DNA of 64,000 nt from an uncultured Duncaniella sp. (GTDB lineage: Bacteria > Bacteroidota > Bacteroidia > Bacteroidales > Muribaculaceae), in assembly GCA_910589485.1 (NCBI GenBank), contig CAJUSW010000012.1, forward strand, positions 26,220 through 90,219, written 5' to 3'. Each line of letters begins with the position of its first letter. The first letter of the stretch is position 1. A program made the translations under genes and the position numbers. The notes beneath the pieces are model-generated. The model had not been told where the DNA came from, did not search any database, and saw nothing but the letters and a program-made list of their open reading frames with translations. This document shows, piece after piece, positions 50,460-58,951 of this stretch.

Positions 50460-51245
50460 TTAACGATAACGCACCACGTGCTGGCCCTGACGTGCCGCCA
50501 CGTTGTCGTTACGGCCACGGGTCCTCACAAGGGTGATGGAGTCGAGATAGGACACCTCGCCCGGCAGGGCGGCATAATGGATAGTACCGTAGACAGTAGA
50601 AGCCACCTTGGCCGAATCGAGCACAAGAAGCAGACGGGACATCTCGTCGCCCGTGCTTCGATACCACTTGTACTCAGTGGTGCCGTCGTTGTAATCCACG
50701 GCCAGATTCATGGTGATGGGAGTGCGGGTATTCATGCCTTTCACCGAGAGAGTGTAACGGTCACCACGATCCCAGTTCTTGTCGGTCGACAGGTTGAAGG
50801 AGATGAAATCGGACGGAATATCCACGCCGTTTCTGCGTGAGCGGATACCAGTCCACACGTCCACCGAATCGCCGTCCATGCTTGTGCGGCGCGGAGCCTT
50901 GTCGGTCTTACCTCCGGCCCTCTCTGCCTCGTCGATACGTTTCTGCAATATCTCCTCAGTGAGATTGCACATGTCCATATAGGCCTGCATGTTATGGCCA
51001 TACCACTGCAATGAGGTATCAACATCGTGACGTGTGACACCATGCTTGGCATATACCGACTGGATGAGCACCTTGCGCACCGAATCGTTACGATAGGACC
51101 TGTTGTCGTTCTCCACGACGGCATCACCCATGTACAGGTCGGCCATGAGACTGGCCATGCGGTCCTCGGATATCACATAGTCGGGGGTCTTGCTACATGC
51201 CGCAAGCATGAGCAGAAGGAGTGTTATTACCGGCAATCGACGCAT
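50460..51245 (-). CDS. DUF4296-family lipoprotein
   Basis: A 261-residue predicted lipoprotein: signal peptide with lipobox LAAC (about residues 14-17), then the DUF4296-type helical domain (VISEDRMASLMADLYMGDAVVEN, VYAKHGVTRHDVDTSLQWYGHN, about 25-100) known in Bacteroidetes and found beside lspA. The C-terminal half (about 120-261) is beta-rich with ISFNLSTDKNWDRGDRYTLSVKGMNTRTP. Function unknown. It starts 14 bases after the lspA stop and precedes the small frame at 50436; the group is probably one operon with ileS and the DksA-like gene. Confidence 0.8.
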   Translation of the reverse strand: MRRLPVITLLLLMLAACSKTPDYVISEDRMASLMADLYMGDAVVENDNRSYRNDSVRKVLIQSVYAKHGVTRHDVDTSLQWYGHNMQAYMDMCNLTEEILQKRIDEAERAGGKTDKAPRRTSMDGDSVDVWTGIRSRRNGVDIPSDFISFNLSTDKNWDRGDRYTLSVKGMNTRTPITMNLAVDYNDGTTEYKWYRSTGDEMSRLLLVLDSAKVASTVYGTIHYAALPGEVSYLDSITLVRTRGRNDNVAARQGQHVVRYR

Positions 51246-51259
51246 ATTCTCATCAAAGT

Positions 51260-51916
51260 TTATCGATCCTCACCAACCGAGGCATTACCATCGGGCGACA
51301 GATTGCGCAATGCGGCCGGCGACAACACATAATTGTGATAGAAGATAATGAGCACAAATATACCGCATGAGATAGCAGCATCAGCAAGGTTGAACACCGG
51401 CTGGAAAAACAGGAAATGGTCGCCTCCCACTAATGGAATCCATGAGGGCCATGTGAAGGAGAAGAGCGGAAAGTATAGCATGTCGACCACCTTACCCATA
51501 AACAAAGGCGCATATCCGCCTCCAGCCGGGAAGAGCTGAGCCACCTGGGGAGGCATGGGATTGTCGAAAATCAATCCGTAGAACACACAATCGAATATAT
51601 TGCCCGCAGCCCCGGCCGTGATGAAGGCAAGGCATGCAAGGTATCCGGCAGGAACAGCCTTGATACGGTAGATGCTGTGGATATACCATATGAGCATCGA
51701 CACGGCTACGATGCGGAACAGGGTGAGAGCCAGTTTGCTCCCGATGGTCATACCGAATGCCATGCCGTTGTTCTCGATGAACAACAGATGGAACCATGAA
51801 AATATGGGCATATCCTCGCCCAGGTAGAAACCGGTCTTAACCCAAATTTTCAATACCTGGTCGAGGATAACCGTGATGACAATAATAATGGCTACAATAG
51901 TGCCTCGTGAACGCAT
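51260..51916 (-). CDS. lspA: Lipoprotein signal peptidase II
   Basis: Inner-membrane aspartyl protease that removes signal peptides from prolipoproteins, of which this window encodes several. The 218-residue protein has four predicted membrane segments and the two catalytic Asp motifs: GAAGNIFDCVFYGLIFD (about 100-116) and FNLADAAISCGIF (about 173-185). Bacteroidetes members are longer than the about 160 residues of Escherichia coli because of an inserted periplasmic loop (about 118-165), as here. It lies just downstream of the DksA-like gene (4 bases). Confidence 0.94.
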   Translation of the reverse strand: MRSRGTIVAIIIVITVILDQVLKIWVKTGFYLGEDMPIFSWFHLLFIENNGMAFGMTIGSKLALTLFRIVAVSMLIWYIHSIYRIKAVPAGYLACLAFITAGAAGNIFDCVFYGLIFDNPMPPQVAQLFPAGGGYAPLFMGKVVDMLYFPLFSFTWPSWIPLVGGDHFLFFQPVFNLADAAISCGIFVLIIFYHNYVLSPAALRNLSPDGNASVGEDR

Positions 51917-51920
51917 ATTT

Positions 51921-52301
51921 CTATTTCTTCTTCATATTCTTGGCCTCGACGCTGCGAGTGGCATGAGGCACAGCACGCAATCGTTCCTTGGGGATAAGCT
52001 CGCCAGTCTCGCAACACACGCCATAGGTCTTGTTCTCGATACGTATCAAGGCGTTCTGGAGGTGCTGGATGAATTTCAGCTGACGGGTGGCCAACTGGCC
52101 TGCCTCCTCCTTGGAGAGTGTGGTGGCACCCTCTTCAAGGATCTTGAAGGTGGGAGACGTGTCGGCGATATCATTGCCCTCGGTGTTGTTGATATTGGCG
52201 CGGAGGGAGTCATACTCTTTCTGGGCTTTTGCAAGCTTCTCGAGAATCAATGCTTTGAATTCCTGAAGCTCCTCGTCGCTGTATCTCTTCTTCTCGCTCA
52301 T
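51921..52301 (-). CDS. DksA/TraR-like protein with degenerate zinc finger
   Basis: Likely RNA-polymerase secondary-channel binding protein. The 126-residue protein has the DksA-type coiled-coil (ELQEFKALILEKLAKAQKEYDSLRANI, about 10-36, and a return helix LSKEEAGQLATRQLKFIQHLQNALIRIE, about 63-90) with acidic residues at the turn (NNTEGNDIADTS). In the C-terminal zinc-finger region only GVCCETGELIPKERL remains; the second pair is replaced by VPHATRS, so zinc binding is probably lost or altered. Cysteine-poor DksA paralogues that work without zinc are known. ATG 52301 is used; the frame extends to a GTG at 52307. Directly downstream of ileS. Confidence 0.85.
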   Translation of the reverse strand: MSEKKRYSDEELQEFKALILEKLAKAQKEYDSLRANINNTEGNDIADTSPTFKILEEGATTLSKEEAGQLATRQLKFIQHLQNALIRIENKTYGVCCETGELIPKERLRAVPHATRSVEAKNMKKK

Positions 52302-52346
52302 AATCACATGCTTTTTTTAAGTAATGAATGTTCTGATGTTAACTCT

Positions 52347-55300
52347 TTACTTGTTTAACGTAATTTTAACGTAAAAGTTCACATCATCAAGAACGAGTTC
52401 GCTCACGCCCTCTTCTGCCGGGTCGACAGGAGCAATTTCAAGCGAATTGGCGAGCACCTGGCGCGAGATGTAGTCCTTGTATTCGAGTATGGCCTCGTCG
52501 GTGGCGTCGCATGGCGAGAATACAAGGTTAATGCGGTCAGTAACCTCGAAACCGCTCTGCTTGCGGATGTTCTGCACGCGGTTGACGATCTCACGGGCTA
52601 TGCCCTCGCGCTTGAGTTCGGGGGTGATGGTGACATCGAGAGCGATGGTGAGAGCACCGTCGTTGGCCACAAGCCATCCGGGGATATCCTCGGAGATTAT
52701 GTCAACGTCACACAGATCCACGCGGGTCTCAACGCCGTTAATGTCGAGATTGATGTATCCCTCAGACTCGAAACGGGCGACCGAAGCCGAGTCGAGGTTC
52801 TTTATGGCCTCAGCAACAGCCTTCATGTTCTTGCCATGCTTCGGGCCGAGCTTCTTGAAATCGGGACGTGCACTCTTGACGATGATATTATCCTCGTTGC
52901 CAACGATCTTGAGGTCCTTGACATTGATTTCATCCTTCACGAGAGCCGAGATAGCCTCGAGCATGGATCTCATCTCGTCGTCGAGAGCGGGAACCATCAG
53001 GGTAGACAACGGCTGACGCACCTTGATGTTGACCTTACGGCGCAGGGCGAGAGTCATAGAGGTGATGTTCTGGGCCAGGCGCTGACGCTTCTCAAGCTCG
53101 GGAGCCGAGAGGGCCGCATCGTAACGGGGGAATGATGCCAGGTGTACAGAATCGGCCGAACCGGTGAGGGCGCGGTAGAGCTCGTCGGCATAGAAGGGTG
53201 CGAAAGGTGCTATGAGGCGGGAGAGGGTCTCAAGGCAAGTGTAGAGGGTCTGGTAAGCGGCAGTGTCACCATTCCAGAAACGTTTGCGGTTGAGACGCAC
53301 GTACCAGTTGGAGAGCGAGTCGACAAACTCGGATATCGCACGTGAAGCCTTGGTGGGCTCGTAATCATCGAGGGCCTCGGTGACATCACCAACGAGGGTG
53401 TTGAGAAGCGAGAGCACCCAACGGTCTATCTCGGGACGCTCGGCCACGGGGATGGCAGGTGATGCGGGATCGAAGCCATCGAGGTTGGCATACAGGGCAA
53501 AGAAGCCATAAGTGTTATAGAGTGTCGAGAAGAACTTACGAGAGGTCTCGGCCACACCGTTTTCATCGTATTTGAGGTTATCCCAAGGTGATGAGTTGGA
53601 GATCATGTACCAGCGCACGGGGTCGGCTCCGAACTTATCGATCTGCCCAAAGGGATCCACGGCGTTGCCAAGGCGTTTGGACATCTTGTTTCCGAACTTA
53701 TCGAGCACAAGTCCGTTGGAGATCACAGCCTTGTAGGCCACGGAATCAAAGAGCATTCCGGCGATGGCATGGAGTGTGAAGAACCATCCGCGTGTCTGGT
53801 CAACACCCTCGGCAATGAAGTCGGCGGGATATACCTCGCGGTTGTCGAAGGCCTCCTTGTTCTCGAACGGGTAATGGATCTGGGCATAGGGCATAGAGCC
53901 GGAATCGAACCATACGTCGATGAGATCCTTCTCGCGGTACATGGGCTTGCCGTTGGGCGAGAGGAGCACGATGTCGTCAACATAGGGACGGTGGAGATCG
54001 ATCTTGTCGTAGTTCTCCTTATTGTATTCGCCGGGCACGAAGCCTGCCTTGCGGTAGAGGTTCTCCTTCATGAGACCAGCCTCGACAGCCTTGTCCATCT
54101 CGTCGCACAACTCCTCAACCGATGAGATGCACAACTCCTCAGAACCGTCCTCGGTGCGCCAGATGGGGAGCGGAGTACCCCAGTAACGGCTACGCGAGAG
54201 ATTCCAGTCCTGGAGATTCTCGAGCCACTTGCCGAAACGGCCTGTGCCGGTGGACGAGGGCTTCCAATTGATGCCTTCGTTGAGCTGCATCAGACGCTCG
54301 CGCACGGCTGTGGTCTTGATGAACCAGCTATCGAGAGGATAGTAGAGCACAGGCTTGTCGGTGCGCCAGCAATGGGGATAATTGTGGGTGTGCTTCTCGA
54401 TTCTGAACACCTTATCGGTGGCCTTGAGCTCCATACATATCTGTACGTCGAGTGTCTCGGTCTCCTCGGTGGCTTCGGGATCATAAGCATTCTTCACATA
54501 CTTGCCCTGCCAGGGGGTATAGGCCTCCACGTTGACCATATCGGCCACAAACTTGGGATCGAGGTCGCTGAGCAGATAGAAACGGCCTGTCATGTCGACC
54601 ATCGGGCGGATGTTGCCGTCCTTGTCAACGAGGTGCAACGGGGGCACGCCGCTCTGCTTGGAAACACGGAGGTCGTCAGCACCGAATGTACCTGCTATAT
54701 GCACGATACCGGTACCGTCCTCGGTGGTAACATAGTCACCGGGAATTACGCGGAAAGCACCCTCGCCGGGATTAACCCAGGGAAGAAGCTGCTCATAGTT
54801 GATGCCCACGAGATCCACGCCCTTAACCTGGGCCACCACTTCGTAGGGTACCAGTTTGTCACCCTTGCTGTACTCGTCGAGTTTGAGCGAAGCGGCTTTG
54901 GGATTGAAGAGCGAGCCCATGAGAGCGTCGGCAGCAACCACGGTAATGGGTTTGCCGGAATATGCGTTGTAGGTGCGCACAATATTGTACACTATCTCGG
55001 GACCAACAGCCAGAGCGGTGTTGGAAGGGAGGGTCCAGGGGGTAGTGGTCCATGCAAGGAAGTAGGGAGTTCCCCACTTGAAAAGGATATCGCGATAGGG
55101 AGCCAAAGCGGGCTCGTCATCGTTGATGATACGGAACTGGGCCACACAGGTGGTATCCTTCACGTCGCGGTAGCATCCGGGCTGGTTAAGCTCGTGAGAG
55201 CTGAGGCCTGTTCCTGCGGCGGGAGAATAAGGCTGGATGGTGTATCCTTTGTATAGATAGCCTTTCTTATAGAGCTGGCTCAGGAGCCACCATACAGTCT

Positions 55301-55775
55301 CGATATAACGGTTGTCATAGGTGATGTAGGCATTAGGCATGTCCACCCAATAACCCATCTTGGAGGTGAGGTCCTCCCATTCACCTGTGAACTTCATAAC
55401 CTCGCGACGGCACGCGGCGTTGTACTCATCAACCGAGATTTTCTTACCAATGTCCTCCTTAGTGATACCGAGGTTCTTCTCTACGCCAAGCTCCACGGGG
55501 AGGCCATGGGTGTCCCATCCGGCCTTTCTTTTGACCTGAAATCCCTGCATGGTTTTGTAGCGACAGAATATATCCTTGATAGTACGGGCAAGAACGTGGT
55601 GGATGCCGGGGCGACCATTGGCTGAAGGAGGACCCTCGAAGAAAACAAACGAAGGACAGCCCTCGCGTTCCGACATGGTGCGGTGAAACACATTCTCGCC
55701 GTTCCACAGGTCGAGCACACTCTTATTGATTTCGGGCAGATTCAGCCCGCCGTATTCCTTAAATCTCTTGGACAT
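52347..55775 (-). CDS. ileS: Isoleucyl-tRNA synthetase (type 2-like)
   Basis: Charges tRNA-Ile with isoleucine. The 1142-residue protein has the class I signature as PPSANGRPGIHHVLARTIKD (about 50-69, with GIHH in place of HIGH), the tryptophan-free editing domain in the middle (TTPWTLPSNTALAVGP, about 235-250) and KMSKRLGNAV (about 650). KMSKR instead of KMSKS, the GWDTHGLPVE block and the long C-terminal anticodon-binding region (about 1000-1142) without the type 1 zinc Cys cluster indicate the type 2 form, which is naturally less sensitive to mupirocin. The promoter is 62 bases upstream. DksA-like, lspA and DUF4296 genes follow in the same direction. Confidence 0.95.
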   Translation of the reverse strand: MSKRFKEYGGLNLPEINKSVLDLWNGENVFHRTMSEREGCPSFVFFEGPPSANGRPGIHHVLARTIKDIFCRYKTMQGFQVKRKAGWDTHGLPVELGVEKNLGITKEDIGKKISVDEYNAACRREVMKFTGEWEDLTSKMGYWVDMPNAYITYDNRYIETVWWLLSQLYKKGYLYKGYTIQPYSPAAGTGLSSHELNQPGCYRDVKDTTCVAQFRIINDDEPALAPYRDILFKWGTPYFLAWTTTPWTLPSNTALAVGPEIVYNIVRTYNAYSGKPITVVAADALMGSLFNPKAASLKLDEYSKGDKLVPYEVVAQVKGVDLVGINYEQLLPWVNPGEGAFRVIPGDYVTTEDGTGIVHIAGTFGADDLRVSKQSGVPPLHLVDKDGNIRPMVDMTGRFYLLSDLDPKFVADMVNVEAYTPWQGKYVKNAYDPEATEETETLDVQICMELKATDKVFRIEKHTHNYPHCWRTDKPVLYYPLDSWFIKTTAVRERLMQLNEGINWKPSSTGTGRFGKWLENLQDWNLSRSRYWGTPLPIWRTEDGSEELCISSVEELCDEMDKAVEAGLMKENLYRKAGFVPGEYNKENYDKIDLHRPYVDDIVLLSPNGKPMYREKDLIDVWFDSGSMPYAQIHYPFENKEAFDNREVYPADFIAEGVDQTRGWFFTLHAIAGMLFDSVAYKAVISNGLVLDKFGNKMSKRLGNAVDPFGQIDKFGADPVRWYMISNSSPWDNLKYDENGVAETSRKFFSTLYNTYGFFALYANLDGFDPASPAIPVAERPEIDRWVLSLLNTLVGDVTEALDDYEPTKASRAISEFVDSLSNWYVRLNRKRFWNGDTAAYQTLYTCLETLSRLIAPFAPFYADELYRALTGSADSVHLASFPRYDAALSAPELEKRQRLAQNITSMTLALRRKVNIKVRQPLSTLMVPALDDEMRSMLEAISALVKDEINVKDLKIVGNEDNIIVKSARPDFKKLGPKHGKNMKAVAEAIKNLDSASVARFESEGYINLDINGVETRVDLCDVDIISEDIPGWLVANDGALTIALDVTITPELKREGIAREIVNRVQNIRKQSGFEVTDRINLVFSPCDATDEAILEYKDYISRQVLANSLEIAPVDPAEEGVSELVLDDVNFYVKITLNK

Positions 55776-55836
55776 GATTGAGATGTATTGCTTGGTTTAT
55801 TGAACCTCCCGATCGGAGGCATAAGAAAAATTTTCG

Positions 55837-55844
55837 CAAATTTA
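55837..55844 (-). promoter_or_regulatory. -7 box for ileS
   Basis: TAAATTTG on the minus strand, about 62 bases upstream of the ATG. A T-box leader is not visible in the 60 bases available. Confidence 0.5.
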
Positions 55845-55919
55845 GCAATTTTCAGTGGCAAAAACTATCTTTGGCACCAAAAAAAGTTGCTCAACAACAT
55901 TATTTACCGTCAATTATCC

Positions 55920-57212
55920 TCACTTGATGTAAAAATCTATGAGACGGCTGATAGCTCTCGTGCACACGGGACAGAAGCCTTTGGCTGTATTAGTGCGCAT
56001 TCGGCAATCGATGGCCGGACGATACACCCCCTTTGATTGATATCCACCGCCCTCATATGCTCCCACCTGATGCACGGAAGCACCCTGAGCAGGAGTGGGA
56101 ACCGTGACTGACGGGGCGAGCATATCCTGCCATTTGGACGGAAAATCGGCGAGTGTGGTGAGGTTCTGTTCCCATGGCTCCACATCGGTGCGGTACATGG
56201 CCGTGGCCAGATCATCGTCATCATAGAAATACTCGTCAGCCAATCCGCCAAAGCTGTGACCGAACTCATGCACCACCACAGGTCGGAAGTTTTCATGACC
56301 GGCCGTGGTAAGGGTGTAGAAATTGTATATGCCACCGCCACCATACTCAGGAGTGTTGGCAAGAATCACCACATGCTCGTAGGGGATGTTGACAAGGCAA
56401 TCATGAATGCGCTTGACATTGGCTGTAGTGAGGTACCGGTCAGAATAGAATGTACTGAAATTGGATCCCACAGCTGTTGAGCGCCATGCGCCAAGACGCG
56501 GGACGCTTACCCCGCTATCGATCGAAGGGGCTGCTACTGCCACAAAGTTGAAATCGCCGGCCCGTGATCTGAAAGGTTCATGCTCCAAGATAGCCTCAAC
56601 AGCCACTCCCGCATCGTGATAGAACTTCTCAGTCTCCTGAGCAGTATATCCCTCAGCGAGTATAGCCACGTCGATCACTTCCCGTGGATCTCCGCCACGA
56701 TGGATATAGCGATGAGGATTGGACGCAACCCCTCCACGGTCGACCAGCAGAATATCGGCAGGATCCACCTCATGTTCAATCCTGCCCAGGATACCATCGC
56801 CGCTATCATATAGCACCACTTCGGCGACAGCCTTGCGAAGCGGGACAGGGACGAGGAAACTGTTCTCAAACGCCCGTGGCCTTCTTTGGGCCTCGGCAGC
56901 AGTGAGCCATTCCTGATACAAGGTGGAGAACGAGGTGGCATACATCGTCTCCCCAGTCTCGGCATCTCTTAACGTCAATTTTCCGTTGCCACGCAGTGGT
57001 ACCGAATCCAGGTTGTGCCTACGTCCAGCCCAACCGGGAGTGCGCACGCCACCGTCAAACAACACCGTGCAATCTGCAGGCCCACCGACTGAAGCCGTCC
57101 CGCCAAACACGTAGTCGAGACGCAAAGTAGAATCAGCGAAATGCTTGCCAAAGTCCTGTGCTCCGGCACCGAGAGCCATACAGGCTACCACCGGCATCAA
57201 CAATGTTTTCAT
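55920..57212 (-). CDS. M64-family metallopeptidase
   Basis: Secreted zinc peptidase of the IgA peptidase (M64) type. The 430-residue protein has a signal peptide (KTLLMPVVACMALGAGAQ), an N-terminal beta domain (about 40-130), then the peptidase domain with VIDVAILAEGYTAQETEKF and the zinc site HEFGHSFGGLADEY (HExxH and distal ligand, near 304-317). The C-terminus has CRMRTNTAKGFCPVCTRAI, probably with disulfides. The start must lie after the rpsP terminator that occupies 57249-57292, so ATG 57212 or 57221 is used and the apparent start at 57269 is discarded. Substrate unknown: some M64 members cleave IgA, others act on bacterial or host glycoproteins. Confidence 0.9.
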   Translation of the reverse strand: MKTLLMPVVACMALGAGAQDFGKHFADSTLRLDYVFGGTASVGGPADCTVLFDGGVRTPGWAGRRHNLDSVPLRGNGKLTLRDAETGETMYATSFSTLYQEWLTAAEAQRRPRAFENSFLVPVPLRKAVAEVVLYDSGDGILGRIEHEVDPADILLVDRGGVASNPHRYIHRGGDPREVIDVAILAEGYTAQETEKFYHDAGVAVEAILEHEPFRSRAGDFNFVAVAAPSIDSGVSVPRLGAWRSTAVGSNFSTFYSDRYLTTANVKRIHDCLVNIPYEHVVILANTPEYGGGGIYNFYTLTTAGHENFRPVVVHEFGHSFGGLADEYFYDDDDLATAMYRTDVEPWEQNLTTLADFPSKWQDMLAPSVTVPTPAQGASVHQVGAYEGGGYQSKGVYRPAIDCRMRTNTAKGFCPVCTRAISRLIDFYIK

Positions 57213-57248
57213 GATATCCATTCCCAGCATGCTATAATATATGTATAT

Positions 57249-57292
57249 GAAAAGAGGATGGCACGACACCCTGTGGTGACTCTACCATCCTC
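57249..57292 (-). terminator. Terminator of rpsP
   Basis: GAGGATGG / CCATCCTC stem around a 23-base loop, followed by TTTTC on the minus strand. It lies 34 bases after the rpsP stop. Confidence 0.65.
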
Positions 57293-57325
57293 GTGAGAAT
57301 TCAGTCGACAATAAGCGAGAAGAGC

Positions 57326-57868
57326 TTATTCAGCTGCGGGAGCCTCAGCCTCAGCGGGGGCCTCCTCGGCGTTAGCGGCAGCCTCGGCCTCAGCGGCAGC
57401 GGCGGCGAGCTCAGCCTTCTTCTTAGCTACTTCCTCAGCCTTAGCCTTGTTCTTGGCCTGCTCGGCCTCAAGGCGTGCCTTAGCGTCAGCTTCCTTCTGG
57501 CTTGCCTGAGATGCAAGGAACTTGTCGGCAGCCTGATTCTTCTGAGCCTTCCAAGCATCGAAACGACGCTGTGCCTCGGCCTCGTCAAACGCGCCCTTCT
57601 TCACGCCACCCTGAAGGTGCTTCATGAGAAGTACGCCCTCGTTGGAGAGGATTGTGCGAACGGTGTCGGTGGGTTGAGCACCAACGTTTACCCAATACAA
57701 AGCACGCTCGAAGTTCAAAGTTACTGTAGCAGGATTAGTGTTCGGATTATAAGAACCTATCCTTTCAATAAATTTACCATCTCGTGGTGCCCTGCTATCG
57801 GCGATAACAATAGGATAGAACGCATAGTTCTTACGACCATGACGTTGCAGTCTGATTTTTGTTGCCAT
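57326..57868 (-). CDS. rpsP: 30S ribosomal protein S16 with long acidic tail
   Basis: Small-subunit protein binding 16S rRNA. The first 80 or so of 180 residues are the S16 core (MATKIRLQRHGRKNYAFYPIVIADSR at the start, GSYNPN, LNFERALYWVNVGAQPTDTVR). The remaining about 95 residues form an extension: a basic/Gln-rich coil (QRRFDAWKAQKNQAADKFLA), an Ala/Lys/Glu helix and a pure Ala/Glu/Pro end (AEEAPAEAEAPAAE). S16 of most bacteria is about 80-100 residues; long tails of this kind are typical for Bacteroidetes. A TACCTTTG box gives a leader of about 24 bases. Monocistronic. Confidence 0.96.
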   Translation of the reverse strand: MATKIRLQRHGRKNYAFYPIVIADSRAPRDGKFIERIGSYNPNTNPATVTLNFERALYWVNVGAQPTDTVRTILSNEGVLLMKHLQGGVKKGAFDEAEAQRRFDAWKAQKNQAADKFLASQASQKEADAKARLEAEQAKNKAKAEEVAKKKAELAAAAAEAEAAANAEEAPAEAEAPAAE

Positions 57869-57896
57869 TAAAGTGATTTGTATTAGAATTCGGGCG

Positions 57897-57904
57897 CAAA
57901 GGTA
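57897..57904 (-). promoter_or_regulatory. -7 box for rpsP
   Basis: TACCTTTG on the minus strand, 29 bases upstream of the rpsP ATG. The interval to the menB promoter (57905-58072) holds no other recognised feature. Confidence 0.55.
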
Positions 57905-58072
57905 AGGATTTTACGTCATATATGCAAGCGCCAATCCATTTTTTTCGCAGAATAAAACCACTATATATCCACGTTCCACACAATCAGCCATCTTCCGCTT
58001 GGCGTACATTCACGTAAACGCCATATTAGCAATAGATTAACCGCACGATACGGGATATCACATCCTTTTTTA

Positions 58073-58104
58073 TTGGCCTTTTCCAGAGATTTTGAGTACC
58101 TTTG
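58073..58104 (+). promoter_or_regulatory. Promoter of the men operon
   Basis: TTGG at 58073 and TACCTTTG at 58097-58104 are spaced as -33 and -7 boxes. The leader to the menB ATG (58130) would be about 22 bases. Upstream frame extension to 58073 is therefore not used. Confidence 0.55.
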
Positions 58105-58129
58105 TGTACAAAATAAGCAACATATCGCT

Positions 58130-58951
58130 ATGAATAGAGAATGGACCACTATCAAGGAGTATGACGACATACTCTTCCAGCGCTACGGCAAGATAGCCAA
58201 GATCACTATCAACCGTCCCCAGGTGTACAACGCATTCCGCCCCCACACCAATTTCGAGATGCTCGACGCAATGGCCTACTGCCGCGAGGCGAGCGACATA
58301 GGGGTGATAATACTCACCGGAGCAGGCGACAAGGCTTTCTGCTCGGGAGGCGACCAGAAAGTAAAGGGAATAGGCGGCTATATCGACGACAACGGGGTGC
58401 CGCGCCTGAATGTGCTCGATCTGCACAAGGCCATACGCTCCATCCCCAAACCAGTAATTGCAATGGTGAACGGATATGCCATAGGTGGCGGACATGTACT
58501 CCATGTGGTGTGTGACCTCACCATAGCCTCCGAGAATGCCCGATTTGGCCAGACCGGCCCCAAAGTTGGAAGCTTCGACGCCGGATTCGGTTCGAGCTAC
58601 CTGGCACGTTGCGTAGGACAGAAGAAAGCCCGCGAAATATGGTTCTTGTGCCGGCAGTACACTGCCAAGGAGGCCGAAGAGATGGGCATGGTGAACAAGG
58701 TGGTACCGTTTGACCGACTTGAGGACGAAACTGTAGAGTGGTGCGAGACCATATTGAGCCGTTCGCCGATGGCAATACGCATGATCAAACGTGCACTCAA
58801 CGCAGAGCTCGACGGCCAACGTGGCATGATGGAGTTTGCAGGCGACGCCACTCTCATGTACTATCTCATGGCCGAAGCCCAGGAGGGCAAGAACGCTTTC
58901 CTTGAGAAGCGTACCCCCGACTTCGACCAATTCCCCAAATTCCCCGGCTGA
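58130..58951 (+). CDS. menB: 1,4-dihydroxy-2-naphthoyl-CoA synthase
   Basis: Menaquinone synthesis: closes the second ring of the naphthoquinone from O-succinylbenzoyl-CoA. The 273-residue crotonase-fold protein has ITINRPQVYNAFRPHT (about 23-38), GAGDKAFCSGGDQKVKG (oxyanion-hole Gly), YAIGGGHVLHVVCDLTIASENARFGQTGPKVGSFDAGFGSSYLARCVG (about 117-165, the MenB-specific block with Asp for catalysis) and a C-terminal tail PDFDQFPKFPG that packs over the active site in MenB. The tail is typical. The stop overlaps the menC ATG (TGATG), so menB-menC are translationally coupled. menF, menD and menA are not in the window. Confidence 0.95.
   Translation: MNREWTTIKEYDDILFQRYGKIAKITINRPQVYNAFRPHTNFEMLDAMAYCREASDIGVIILTGAGDKAFCSGGDQKVKGIGGYIDDNGVPRLNVLDLHKAIRSIPKPVIAMVNGYAIGGGHVLHVVCDLTIASENARFGQTGPKVGSFDAGFGSSYLARCVGQKKAREIWFLCRQYTAKEAEEMGMVNKVVPFDRLEDETVEWCETILSRSPMAIRMIKRALNAELDGQRGMMEFAGDATLMYYLMAEAQEGKNAFLEKRTPDFDQFPKFPG

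Noticed and set aside
54372..55256. A 294-codon plus-strand frame antisense to ileS
   Set aside because: Lies wholly inside ileS, no promoter box or signal, and composition typical of a shadow.
57213..57269. Longer N-terminus of the M64 peptidase
   Set aside because: This part overlaps the rpsP terminator stem-loop and would put extra residues before a clear signal peptide.
58070..58930. A 286-codon minus-strand frame opposite menB
   Set aside because: Exact shadow of menB; MenB motifs and the promoter support the plus strand.
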